22,651 bases of DNA from an uncultured Brevibacterium sp. (lineage in GTDB: Bacteria > Actinomycetota > Actinomycetes > Actinomycetales > Brevibacteriaceae). The stretch is taken from the NCBI GenBank assembly GCA_902489185.1, contig CABTZC010000005.1, forward strand, positions 1-22,651, written 5' to 3'. Position numbers and translations under genes: made by a program. The stretch's first letter is position 1. The number at the start of each line of letters is the position of its first letter. Under the pieces are notes generated by a model, which was given only the letters and a program-made list of their open reading frames with translations, was not told the DNA's origin and searched no databases. Shown here piece by piece: positions 1 through 6,825 of this stretch.

Positions 1-304
1 GCCTCCCGTGGGGGCCGGGCGGTGTGCGGGGTGCTCCCAGTTCTTCCCCCCCGAGGGGGGTGTTGGTGATTTTCCCGCCCCCCCCCCCCGCCATATCAGT
101 GGACAAAGCGTTGACAACATTGGCGCGCGCTTGGTCCTTGGAAACTTCTGGGATGGCCGCCTCGAGGTCGAAGATTACCGAATCTGACTCGCTCGTTTGG
201 GCGGTTTCAAAAGATTCGGGTCGAAGCGCGTTAATCAGGAGCCAACTCCTGGACAGTTTCGCGGGCAGTGCGGCAGCGCGTTTGTTGCGGATCGTTGTGG
301 GCAT
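1..304 (-). CDS. HpcH/HpaI aldolase / citrate lyase beta-like protein, N-terminal fragment
   Basis: Reading the minus strand from the ATG at 304, the frame stays open to the window edge. Residues 17-68 look like the first beta-alpha unit of the CitE/HpcH family: a basic start with SRSWLLINAL, then SVIFDLEAAIP (the family's D-L-E-D-A-V-P strand), then KDQARANVV. Members are TIM-barrel lyases or aldolases acting on CoA thioesters or keto acids; the substrate here cannot be told. Similarity stops at the 12-base G tract (minus strand) that encodes a run of glycines. The expected V-R-I-N strand is not visible after it, in this frame or in the one neighbouring frame I translated. Either the tract shifts the frame or the first ~90 bases are poor sequence. 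There is no Shine-Dalgarno before the ATG, but TACACT lies six bases upstream, so the mRNA may be leaderless. Divergent from leuB. Confidence 0.6.
   Translation of the reverse strand, partial: MPTTIRNKRAAALPAKLSRSWLLINALRPESFETAQTSESDSVIFDLEAAIPEVSKDQARANVVNALSTDMAGGGGGKITNTPLGGEELGAPRTPPGPHGR
78..89. repeat. 12-base poly-C homopolymer (poly-G in the minus-strand gene)
   Basis: Twelve uninterrupted C residues, flanked by CCCG on the left and GCC on the right, sit inside the partial CitE-like reading frame. A second pair of runs, seven C then GA then six G, lies at 46-60. Such tracts are prone to slippage in replication and in sequencing. Any change that is not a multiple of three would alter the reading frame of the gene. 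Confidence 0.85.
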
Positions 305-310
305 ATGAGC

Positions 311-316
311 AGTGTA
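311..316 (-). promoter_or_regulatory. putative -10 box (TACACT) of the CitE-like gene
   Basis: On the minus strand TACACT is followed by six bases and then the ATG at 304. This fits the TAnnnT-to-ATG spacing of leaderless actinobacterial transcripts, seen at several other genes in this window. No convincing -35 box is visible. Confidence 0.35.
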
Positions 317-346
317 TGAAACAAGCGCCCGCCACTCGACCATTTT

Positions 347-373
347 GTGAGATGTGTTACTGAATAGTGAGAT
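347..373 (+). promoter_or_regulatory. tandem GTGAGAT sites upstream of leuB, candidate repressor operator
   Basis: GTGAGAT occurs at 347-353 and again at 367-373, exactly 20 bases apart (about two helical turns), just before the leuB ribosome binding site. The second copy reads ATAGTGAGAT. From memory, an ATAGTGAGA-type core is part of the operator of the IclR-family leucine/tryptophan regulator (LtbR/NdgR) of actinobacteria. The repeat is seen directly; the regulator assignment is inference. Confidence 0.4.
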
Positions 374-385
374 AGAGGGGCTACT

Positions 386-1435
386 GTGAAACCTATGACT
401 ACGTTCAAGATTGCAGTAATTCCCGGCGACGGAATCGGAAAAGAAACAGTCCCTGAAGGGCTGAAAGTCCTCAATCGCGCAATTGAAGCAAGCGGCGACT
501 CCGTTGAACTCGATCTCAACGAGTTCGGTCCCTCTGCCGAACGCTACCTGGAAACCGGTGAAACACTCACCGACGAAGAACTCGAACAGCTACGCACCCA
601 CGACGCCATCTTCTTTGGTGCAATCGGTGACCCGCGTGTACCTTCCGGAGTCCTTGAACGTGGCGTCATCATCAAACTGCGCTTCGAACTCGACCACGCG
701 ATCAACCTGCGACCCTCCCGCTATTTCCCAGGCACCAGCTCGCCTCTAAAAGATCCGGGAAACATCGACTTCATCGTGGTGCGCGAAGGAACCGAAGGAT
801 CATACTCAGGGCAGGGCGGATTCCTGCGTGCTCACACAGAACACGAAGTCGCCAACGAAATTTCCGTCAACACCCGCTACGGTGTGGAACGCGCCGTCCG
901 CTACGCGTTCGAACAGGCCAACAAACGCCGCAAGAAGCTCACCTACGTGCACAAGACCAACGTCATGGTCCACGCCGGAAACCTGTGGGAACGCGTCGTT
1001 GAAGAAATCGCGCCGGAGTTCCCTGACGTGGCTGTTAACTACGAACACGCGGACGCTTGCACCATGTACGTCGTCAACGACCCGCAACGCTACGACGTCA
1101 TCGTCACCGACAACCTGTTTGGTGACATCATCTCCGACCTCGCAGCCGCGGTGACGGGCGGGATTGGTCTTGCCGCCTCGGCGAACCTCAACGTCACCGG
1201 AACCGGGCCGTCCCTCTTTGAACCCATCCACGGATCCGCCCCCGACATCGCAGGTGAAGGGATCGCAGACCCCACCGCAACCATCCTGTCAGCAGCTCTC
1301 ATGGCGCAGAACCTGGGCCTGGACGTTGCAGCCAAAGCAATCGAAACTGCAGTCGAAGCCGACATCGTCGAACGCGGCGACGCGAAGCGCTCAACTTCAG
1401 AAATTGGGGACGCGATCGCGCAGCGCATCGGCTAA
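386..1435 (+). CDS. leuB: 3-isopropylmalate dehydrogenase
   Basis: Catalyses NAD-dependent oxidation and decarboxylation of 3-isopropylmalate to 2-oxoisocaproate, the third step of leucine synthesis, in the cytoplasm. The 349-residue product has the usual family length. It shows the N-terminal PGDGIG motif (residues 13-18), the substrate-binding LRPSR stretch, the metal-binding VTDNLFGDIISD block, and the nucleotide-binding FEPIHGSAPDIAG segment near the C-terminus. The GTG at 386 is chosen because GAGGGG ends five bases before it; an in-frame ATG at 395 would be 14 bases from that site. ilvE follows 48 bases downstream on the same strand, so the two probably form a branched-chain amino acid unit. 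The tandem GTGAGAT sites just upstream suggest repressor control. Tartrate or isocitrate dehydrogenase paralogs are the alternative, but length and context favour LeuB. Confidence 0.95.
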   Translation: MKPMTTFKIAVIPGDGIGKETVPEGLKVLNRAIEASGDSVELDLNEFGPSAERYLETGETLTDEELEQLRTHDAIFFGAIGDPRVPSGVLERGVIIKLRFELDHAINLRPSRYFPGTSSPLKDPGNIDFIVVREGTEGSYSGQGGFLRAHTEHEVANEISVNTRYGVERAVRYAFEQANKRRKKLTYVHKTNVMVHAGNLWERVVEEIAPEFPDVAVNYEHADACTMYVVNDPQRYDVIVTDNLFGDIISDLAAAVTGGIGLAASANLNVTGTGPSLFEPIHGSAPDIAGEGIADPTATILSAALMAQNLGLDVAAKAIETAVEADIVERGDAKRSTSEIGDAIAQRIG

Positions 1436-1483
1436 GGGAGTAACATCGGTCACAGAAGCGAACCGAGTTAATGGAGACTTACT

Positions 1484-2575
1484 ATGAGCACATTTGTCCA
1501 GCAGAAGAACTCTCAGCCCGCTCCACAGGGTGTGCGCGAAGCAATCCTGGCTAAGCCAGGTTTCGGTGACTACTTCACCGACCACATGAGCCACATCCGC
1601 TTCACCAAAGAACAAGGGTGGCACGCGCACTCCGTGAAGCCCTACGGTCCTCTGGTTCTGGACCCTGCCGCCGCAGTGTTCCACTACGCGCAGGAAATCT
1701 TCGAAGGCATGAAGGCATACCGTCACGCTGACGGTTCAGTGTGGACCTTCCGCCCCACCAAGAACGCGGAACGTATGAACAAGTCAGCCGCCCGTTTGGC
1801 GCTACCTGAGATTTCCGCCGAAGACTTCGTCGGATCGCTCCGGGCGCTCGTCGAACTCGACGAAGCGTGGGTTGCAACCCCACTGGACGCGGCCGACGAA
1901 GTCTCGCTGTACCTGCGTCCCTTCATGATCGCTTCCGAAAAGTTCCTGGGTGTTCGCGCAAGCCACGAAGTCGATTACTACGTAATCGCTTCACCAGCCG
2001 GACCGTACTTTGCTGGCGGTATCAAGCCCGTCGACATTTGGCTGTCCCAGGACCTCAAGCGCGCTGGCACCGGCGGAACCGGTTTCGCCAAGTGCGGTGG
2101 TAACTACGCGGCATCCCTGCAGGCCGGTAACCAAGCGGCTGAAAAGGGTTGCCAGCAGGTCATGTTTACCGACGCTAAAGAGTCCAAGTACTTAGAAGAG
2201 CTCGGTGGCATGAACCTCATGTTGGTCACCAAGGACAACGAACTGCTCACGCCAAACGTTTCAGAAACGATTTTGGACGGTGTGACCCGCCGTTCGTTGC
2301 TGGAACTGGCACCTTCGATTGGCCTGACCCCAGTTGAGCGTGACATTGAGGTTGCTGAATGGCGTGAACGCGCCGCTGCCGGTGAAATCGTTGAAGCGTT
2401 TGCGTGTGGAACCGCTGCGGTGATTACACCAATCGGACGCCTGGTGTCAGACGACTTCACAATTGAGCAGAGCACAGAACCAGGCGAAGTAACGATGAAA
2501 CTTCGCTCTACCCTGCTCGACATCCAGTACGGCCGAGCAGAAGGCCCCGAAGGCTGGATGGTCAAGCTGGCTTAA
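1484..2575 (+). CDS. ilvE: branched-chain amino acid aminotransferase
   Basis: PLP-dependent transaminase of fold type IV. It exchanges the amino group between glutamate and the 2-oxo acids of leucine, isoleucine and valine, and so finishes the pathway begun by LeuB next door. The 363 residues match the class II (BCAT-like) length. Visible motifs are YAQEIFEGMKAYR near residue 68, the RPTKNAERM phosphate/substrate stretch near 90, the PLP lysine K203 in GFAKCGGNYAASL, the ELGGMNL segment, and GTAAVITPIG near the C-terminus. The ATG is preceded by GGAG with a seven-base gap. It is probably cotranscribed with leuB. Downstream, a long inverted repeat separates it from the transporter gene. Confidence 0.96.
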   Translation: MSTFVQQKNSQPAPQGVREAILAKPGFGDYFTDHMSHIRFTKEQGWHAHSVKPYGPLVLDPAAAVFHYAQEIFEGMKAYRHADGSVWTFRPTKNAERMNKSAARLALPEISAEDFVGSLRALVELDEAWVATPLDAADEVSLYLRPFMIASEKFLGVRASHEVDYYVIASPAGPYFAGGIKPVDIWLSQDLKRAGTGGTGFAKCGGNYAASLQAGNQAAEKGCQQVMFTDAKESKYLEELGGMNLMLVTKDNELLTPNVSETILDGVTRRSLLELAPSIGLTPVERDIEVAEWRERAAAGEIVEAFACGTAAVITPIGRLVSDDFTIEQSTEPGEVTMKLRSTLLDIQYGRAEGPEGWMVKLA

Positions 2576-2594
2576 GCCACTCAGAAAAGTTCGT

Positions 2595-2668
2595 ACCGTC
2601 TCACGCTTAGCGTTATCGCTTCACACCGCGTACAAACGGAGTAAGCTATAACGCTAAGCGCGTACGGT
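2595..2668. repeat. long imperfect inverted repeat between ilvE and the MFS gene
   Basis: Arms at 2604-2621 and 2643-2660 match at 17 of 18 positions (core CGCTTAGCGTTAT, perfect over 13 bases). A further outer pairing ACCGT/ACGGT lies at 2595-2599 and 2664-2668, and the loop is 21 bases. A second, overlapping pair, CACACCG...GTAC at 2622-2633 against GTACGGTGTG at 2662-2671, would compete with it. The right arm contains TATAAC (2647-2652), a possible -10 box. There is no T-run, so it is not a standard terminator; paired operators around the transporter promoter or an RNA switch are possible. Confidence 0.6.
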
Positions 2669-2786
2669 GTGTGACCTAGCTCGTGGAAGGGCTCAATAGC
2701 CAATCAACTTCCAGGCTGCAGTGACGGCACACAAATTCCGGTCGGCAGATCTGATCGGCGCGCCACGTGAGATAGGAATAATTGTC

Positions 2787-4169
2787 ATGAATCGTGTGGC
2801 AACGGAAGTGCCAACGGCACAACAGGTGGTGTCAAACCTCCCCTGGAAATGGAACGTTCAAGGCGCAATCTTCATTGTGGGTGGCCTTGGGTTTATGTTT
2901 GACGCGTGGGACGTGGCCCTCAACGGGTTCCTCATCCCACTGTTGGCAAAAGAGTGGGGCTTAAGCATTGGGCAGGCGGCTTGGATCGCCACCGCCAACC
3001 TCATTGGAATGGCCTTGGGAGCCTTCATCTGGGGCGGAATCGCCGACCGCATGGGACGCAAAAAAGCGTTCACACTGACCCTGCTCATCTTTTCCGCGTT
3101 TACGGTTCTGGGAGCATTCGCACCCAACTACGCACTGTTCCTGATCTTCCGCTTCTGCGCCGGATTTGGACTAGGCGGGTGCATCCCAGTGGACTACGCC
3201 CTGGTAGGGGAGTTCACCCCCACGAAACACCGTGGCCGCGTACTTACAGCCATGGACGGCTGGTGGCCCGTGGGTGCAACCCTGTGCGCAGTTGTTTCAG
3301 CCTGGCTCGTAAGCTTCGCCTCATGGCACACCATCATGCTGGTCATGGTGCTGCCAGCCTTGCTGATTGTCGCAGTTCGCTTCTTCATCCCAGAGTCACC
3401 CATGTACCTTCTGTCCCAGGGTCGCCACCAGGAAGCCGACGCAGTCATCCGAAAACTCGTCAAACGCACTGGAGCCAACGTCACCGAATGGTCCCACGAC
3501 GGCGTTGAAGAAGCCCCCAAAGCAGCACCGCTCATGCAACGCCTGCGTGCCATGACCGGACAGGTGAACCTGCTGTGGCAGTACTCGTGGAAGATCACCC
3601 TCACCTCATGGACCCTGTTCGTGTCGGTGCTTCTGCTGTACTACGCGGCACTCACGTGGCTCCCCGGAATCCTCAAGAAACAAGGACTCACCGACCAGGC
3701 TGCGTTCATCACCACAGGCGGTATGACCGCAATTGGAATCGCCGGTGTCGTCGCTTCAGCGCTCCTCATCGAAGTCATTGGCCGCAAATGGGTTCTGGGC
3801 GCCTCGGCGGTTCTGGCAGCAGGATCACTCGTGTGGTTCGCACTTGAACTCGAAAACTCCGGAACACAACTTTCGCGCCCAGCCGTGATCGCAATCCTGC
3901 TGTTCGGGTTCCTCATCCAAGTTTCCGTGCCCGCCCTGTACACCTACGTCACCGAGCTGTACCCCACGCGCCTGCGTTCGTCTGGATTCGGGTGGGCGTC
4001 CTCGGCCAGCCGCCTGGCCATCGGGGTCGCCCCCATCGTGTTCGGTTCGCTTATGTGGCCCACCATCGGGCTGGTCAACACGTTCGCACTTACCGGCGCC
4101 CTGGTTGTGCTCGCCGTGATCGTCATGGTGTTTTTTGGCCGTGAAACCGCAGGCGAGGAACTCGACTAA
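2787..4169 (+). CDS. MFS transporter, metabolite:H+ symporter type
   Basis: A 12-helix major facilitator membrane protein of about 460 residues. The loop between helices 2 and 3 has the family signature in GGIADRMGRKKAF, and the same region of the second half has IEVIGRKWVLG. Around helices 4-5 the protein reads GFGLGGCIPVDYALVGEF followed by a KHRGR loop, which recalls the SV2/NiaP-like and aromatic-acid symporter groups. The cargo (a small organic acid, vitamin or sugar) cannot be fixed from sequence. The frame is open from 2721, but I choose the ATG at 2787: it has AGGAAT upstream and places the first helix about 32 residues in. The gene stands alone between a long inverted repeat and the lipoate ligase gene. 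Confidence 0.85.
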   Translation: MNRVATEVPTAQQVVSNLPWKWNVQGAIFIVGGLGFMFDAWDVALNGFLIPLLAKEWGLSIGQAAWIATANLIGMALGAFIWGGIADRMGRKKAFTLTLLIFSAFTVLGAFAPNYALFLIFRFCAGFGLGGCIPVDYALVGEFTPTKHRGRVLTAMDGWWPVGATLCAVVSAWLVSFASWHTIMLVMVLPALLIVAVRFFIPESPMYLLSQGRHQEADAVIRKLVKRTGANVTEWSHDGVEEAPKAAPLMQRLRAMTGQVNLLWQYSWKITLTSWTLFVSVLLLYYAALTWLPGILKKQGLTDQAAFITTGGMTAIGIAGVVASALLIEVIGRKWVLGASAVLAAGSLVWFALELENSGTQLSRPAVIAILLFGFLIQVSVPALYTYVTELYPTRLRSSGFGWASSASRLAIGVAPIVFGSLMWPTIGLVNTFALTGALVVLAVIVMVFFGRETAGEELD

Positions 4170-4224
4170 ACCTGCCACCCACCTCGGCGGGCTGGGCTCC
4201 CGTCACCCACTGGGGCCAAGGCGG

Positions 4225-4230
4225 TAGGCT
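4225..4230 (+). promoter_or_regulatory. putative -10 box (TAGGCT) for a leaderless lipoate ligase mRNA
   Basis: TAGGCT lies seven bases before the ATG at 4238 and no Shine-Dalgarno is present between them. This is the spacing expected when transcription starts at or next to the A of the start codon. No clear -35 box is seen. Confidence 0.45.
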
Positions 4231-4237
4231 CGTCTGT

Positions 4238-5317
4238 ATGAACACGTTTCACACGGAAAGAAAAGTCCCTGGCGGAAAACTCGTTGTTGTTGACGGTGAA
4301 CTCACCGACGGCGTCATCACCCACGCGCAGGTCTCCGGCGACTTTTTCTTAGAGCCTGAAGAAGCGTACTTTGCGTTGGCCCCCGCCCTGGTGGGTGTGA
4401 GCACCGCGGACAGCCGTGAGAACATCACTGAGCGGTTGGATAAGGCTGTCACGCGGGCCGCCGCCGAGGTGGGCGCTCAGGTTGACTTGCAAGGTTTCAG
4501 TACCGCTGACGTCGCGTTCGCGGTGCGACGCGGTCTGACAGGTGCCACCGATTTTTGGGACCACGAGTGGGAAATCTTCCACGACGAGTCACGCCCCACA
4601 GTCGAAAATGTGGCACTCGACCAGGTGCTCCTGGAAGAAGTAGCGGCCGGGCGCAGGAAACCCACCGTGCGCTTCTGGGAATGGGACGACACCGCGGTGG
4701 TGATTGGGTCATTCCAGTCGTACTCCAACGAAGTAGAACCTGAAGGGGTTGCGCGCTACGACGTGCAAGTGGTGCGCCGGGTATCCGGTGGGGGAGCGAT
4801 GTTCATGGAAGGTGGCAACTGCGTGACCTTCTCGATCTACGCCCCAGACAGTTTGGTAGCTGGACTGAGCTACGAAGAGTCCTACGCTTTTATGGACCAG
4901 TTCATTCTGGATGCGCTCACCCAGCTGGGTGTCAGAGCAACCTATGAACCTATTAACGACATCGTGTCTCAACACGGCAAGATCGGGGGCGCGGCCCAGA
5001 AGCGCGTGTCCGCAGGAGCTGTCCTCCACCATGACACGTTGAGCTACGACATCGACGCCAACAAGATGGTCGAAGTTCTGCGCATCGGAAAAGCGAAAAT
5101 TTCCGACAAGGGCGTCGCTTCGGCAAAGAAGCGCGTGGACCCCCTACGTAGCCAAACCGGTGTGAGTCGGGAACACGTCATCGACACCATGATCGACACG
5201 TTCACCCGCAGAACCGGGGCCAGCAGTGGCAGCGTCACCGCTCAGGAACTCGAGCGCGCACGCGAACTCATCGACACGAAATTCGGGACAGAAGAGTGGA
5301 CGAAACGAGTTCCATAA
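4238..5317 (+). CDS. lplA: lipoate-protein ligase A family protein with N-terminal accessory domain
   Basis: Predicted to activate lipoate with ATP and attach it to the lysine of lipoyl domains in 2-oxoacid dehydrogenases or GcvH. Residues 1-85 resemble the small accessory (LplB/C-terminal) domain: KVPGGKLV, a GVITHAQVSGDFFLEPEEA stretch, then a short helical segment. The catalytic domain starts near residue 108, with RRVSGGGAMFMEGGN (the RRxSGGGxVxHDxGN motif), NDIVSQHGKIGGAAQKR (lipoate-contacting lysine) and HHDTLSYDID. In E. coli LplA the accessory domain is at the C-terminus, so the order here is reversed. No Shine-Dalgarno precedes the ATG; the mRNA is likely leaderless. Octanoyltransferase (LipM-like) activity is an alternative, but the accessory domain favours a ligase. 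Confidence 0.85.
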   Translation: MNTFHTERKVPGGKLVVVDGELTDGVITHAQVSGDFFLEPEEAYFALAPALVGVSTADSRENITERLDKAVTRAAAEVGAQVDLQGFSTADVAFAVRRGLTGATDFWDHEWEIFHDESRPTVENVALDQVLLEEVAAGRRKPTVRFWEWDDTAVVIGSFQSYSNEVEPEGVARYDVQVVRRVSGGGAMFMEGGNCVTFSIYAPDSLVAGLSYEESYAFMDQFILDALTQLGVRATYEPINDIVSQHGKIGGAAQKRVSAGAVLHHDTLSYDIDANKMVEVLRIGKAKISDKGVASAKKRVDPLRSQTGVSREHVIDTMIDTFTRRTGASSGSVTAQELERARELIDTKFGTEEWTKRVP

Positions 5318-5347
5318 ACGTACGCGTGGACCACGCGCATAAGCCAC

Positions 5348-5353
5348 TAGACT
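5348..5353 (+). promoter_or_regulatory. putative -10 box (TAGACT) for thyX
   Basis: TAGACT in the 70-base gap after the ligase gene would start a transcript near 5360. That leaves a short leader containing AGAAGGAG six bases before the GTG start of thyX. Confidence 0.4.
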
Positions 5354-5387
5354 GGCAGTCAAAAGTACTACAACAGAAGGAGCCCAC

Positions 5388-6173
5388 GTGCGCCCCGTTG
5401 AGCCCAGTGTTGAACTGATTTCACGCCCCAAAATCGACTGGGAAGAGATCACAGCCTACCTTGAAGAAGTAGGCGGAACCGCGTGGTCAGACCGCGTGCG
5501 CGACCAGGAATCCCCTGACAGCGAAGACCTTCTGGAATTCGCCGGACGCATGTGTTACCGCTCGTGGGAACCGGGGCTCAACCCAAACGTGGGTCGCGTG
5601 CGCACCGACTCCACACAGTACTTGGGTAACGTGGTTGCATCCCAGCACGGGTCCGTTCTGGAACACGCCAGCTACACGTTCATTCTGCACAACGTGTCGC
5701 GCGTTTTTACCCATGAACTCATCCGCCACCGCGCCGGCGCCGCATACTCACAAGAGTCCTTGCGCTATGTGCGCCTAGAAGACATTCCTTTCTGGTTCCC
5801 CGAATGGGCTCGTGAAGACGAAGAGCTCATGAAGCGGTGCCTGGACCTGCTTGACCGCATGGAAGAGCACCAGAAGTGGATGAGCGAACACTTTGGGCTG
5901 GATGAAGAAGGCCAGAACTTTACGCACAAGAAGCACATGACGTCGTTCATGCGCCGCTTCGCCCCTGAAGGCCTGGCAACCGGCATCGTGTTCACCGCCA
6001 ACCTGCGTACGCTGCGCCACGTCATTGAAATGCGCACCGCTAAGGGTGCGGAGGAAGAAATTCGCCTCGTGTTTAACAAGATCGGTGAGATTATGAAGAA
6101 GGAAGCCCCCGCGATCTTCGCCGACTACACGGTGGAAGACGGCGAGTGGATTCCCGGCACACGCAAAGCATAA
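5388..6173 (+). CDS. thyX: flavin-dependent thymidylate synthase
   Basis: Makes dTMP from dUMP using methylene-tetrahydrofolate and NAD(P)H through bound FAD, independent of ThyA. The 261-residue product has the ThyX signature RHRAGAAYSQESLRY at 113-127, with HGSVLEHASYTF before it (FAD contacts) and ANLRTLRHVIEMRT plus AEEEIR near the C-terminus (dUMP-binding arginines). Between RHR and the conserved serine there are eight residues rather than the seven of the textbook RHRX7S motif, so this is a divergent subgroup. The GTG start has AGAAGGAG six bases upstream. The next gene begins 13 bases after the stop, so both are likely one transcript. No thyA is seen in the window. Confidence 0.93.
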   Translation: MRPVEPSVELISRPKIDWEEITAYLEEVGGTAWSDRVRDQESPDSEDLLEFAGRMCYRSWEPGLNPNVGRVRTDSTQYLGNVVASQHGSVLEHASYTFILHNVSRVFTHELIRHRAGAAYSQESLRYVRLEDIPFWFPEWAREDEELMKRCLDLLDRMEEHQKWMSEHFGLDEEGQNFTHKKHMTSFMRRFAPEGLATGIVFTANLRTLRHVIEMRTAKGAEEEIRLVFNKIGEIMKKEAPAIFADYTVEDGEWIPGTRKA

Positions 6174-6186
6174 AAGGAGCCCCACC

Positions 6187-6825
6187 ATGGCCCAGATTTA
6201 CGACGCAGAACTCACACCTTCTAAGAACCAGGTGCTTGCCACAGTCTTAGGAACCGACGAAGCTGACATCGAGAAACTCGCAAGCTACCGTTTCGACGAC
6301 CCTGCTGGCCAGATCGGCATGGAAGTGCACATTGTGCGTACCCCTGATAACTCAGTTCTTCAGGTGCCACTGGTGTACCGCCCCGAACCGCTGGAAGATG
6401 CCGAAGAAGACGAACTCATCACCACCATGGAGCACTCGGTGCTGGGAACACGCTACGTGTACCTGGGCATGTCAGACCCCGTGTTCGCAGAAGCCCTCGA
6501 CGTGACCATCAGTGAAGAACAGGGCGCTGCTGAACAGTTCCTGGTCGACGGGGACACGCAAACCCCCATCACGGAGGGTCTTGCAGATGTCATCGGAACC
6601 GGTGAGATCGAACTCGAAGAGGAAGAAGACGACGAAAACCTGATCGGCGTTCTTGAACTGTTCGCAGAACTCGACCTCGACGGCTTAAGCGAAGAAGAAG
6701 CAAACCAGCCAGGCCAGCTCATTGGCACGTGGGAAGGACAAGACACACCTGTTCTGCTGGCCCACTCCGGCCTGGTGTACGTCGATGACGCAGAGTTCGA
6801 CGACGAAGAAGGCGACGAAGACTAA
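6187..6825 (+). CDS. Mak_N_cap-domain protein (maltokinase N-terminal cap-like), function unknown
   Basis: A soluble, very acidic protein of 212 residues. The opening IYDAELTPSKNQVLATVLG, then YRFDDPAGQIGMEVHIV, VLQVPLVYRPEPLE and TMEHSVLGTRYVYLGMSDPV, match what I recall of the cap domain that precedes the kinase domain in actinobacterial maltokinases. Here no kinase domain follows; the rest is Glu/Asp-rich, with an EEEEDDE run near residue 145 and an acidic C-terminal tail. Such stand-alone cap proteins are common in actinobacteria and have no established activity. AAAAGGAG lies seven bases before the ATG. It follows thyX by 13 bases, probably in one operon. Its stop codon overlaps the end of convergent selB by four bases. 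Confidence 0.75.
   Translation: MAQIYDAELTPSKNQVLATVLGTDEADIEKLASYRFDDPAGQIGMEVHIVRTPDNSVLQVPLVYRPEPLEDAEEDELITTMEHSVLGTRYVYLGMSDPVFAEALDVTISEEQGAAEQFLVDGDTQTPITEGLADVIGTGEIELEEEEDDENLIGVLELFAELDLDGLSEEEANQPGQLIGTWEGQDTPVLLAHSGLVYVDDAEFDDEEGDED

Noticed and set aside
24..308. 94-residue plus-strand ORF at the left end
   Set aside because: Low-complexity, without family features, and antisense to a recognisable CitE-like frame.
2721..2786. N-terminal extension of the MFS transporter
   Set aside because: No ribosome binding site at 2721, and the extra 22 residues are unlike MFS N-termini; the ATG at 2787 is better supported.
4170..4237. Terminator after the MFS gene
   Set aside because: GC-rich partial inverted repeats are present but no convincing stem with a T-run.
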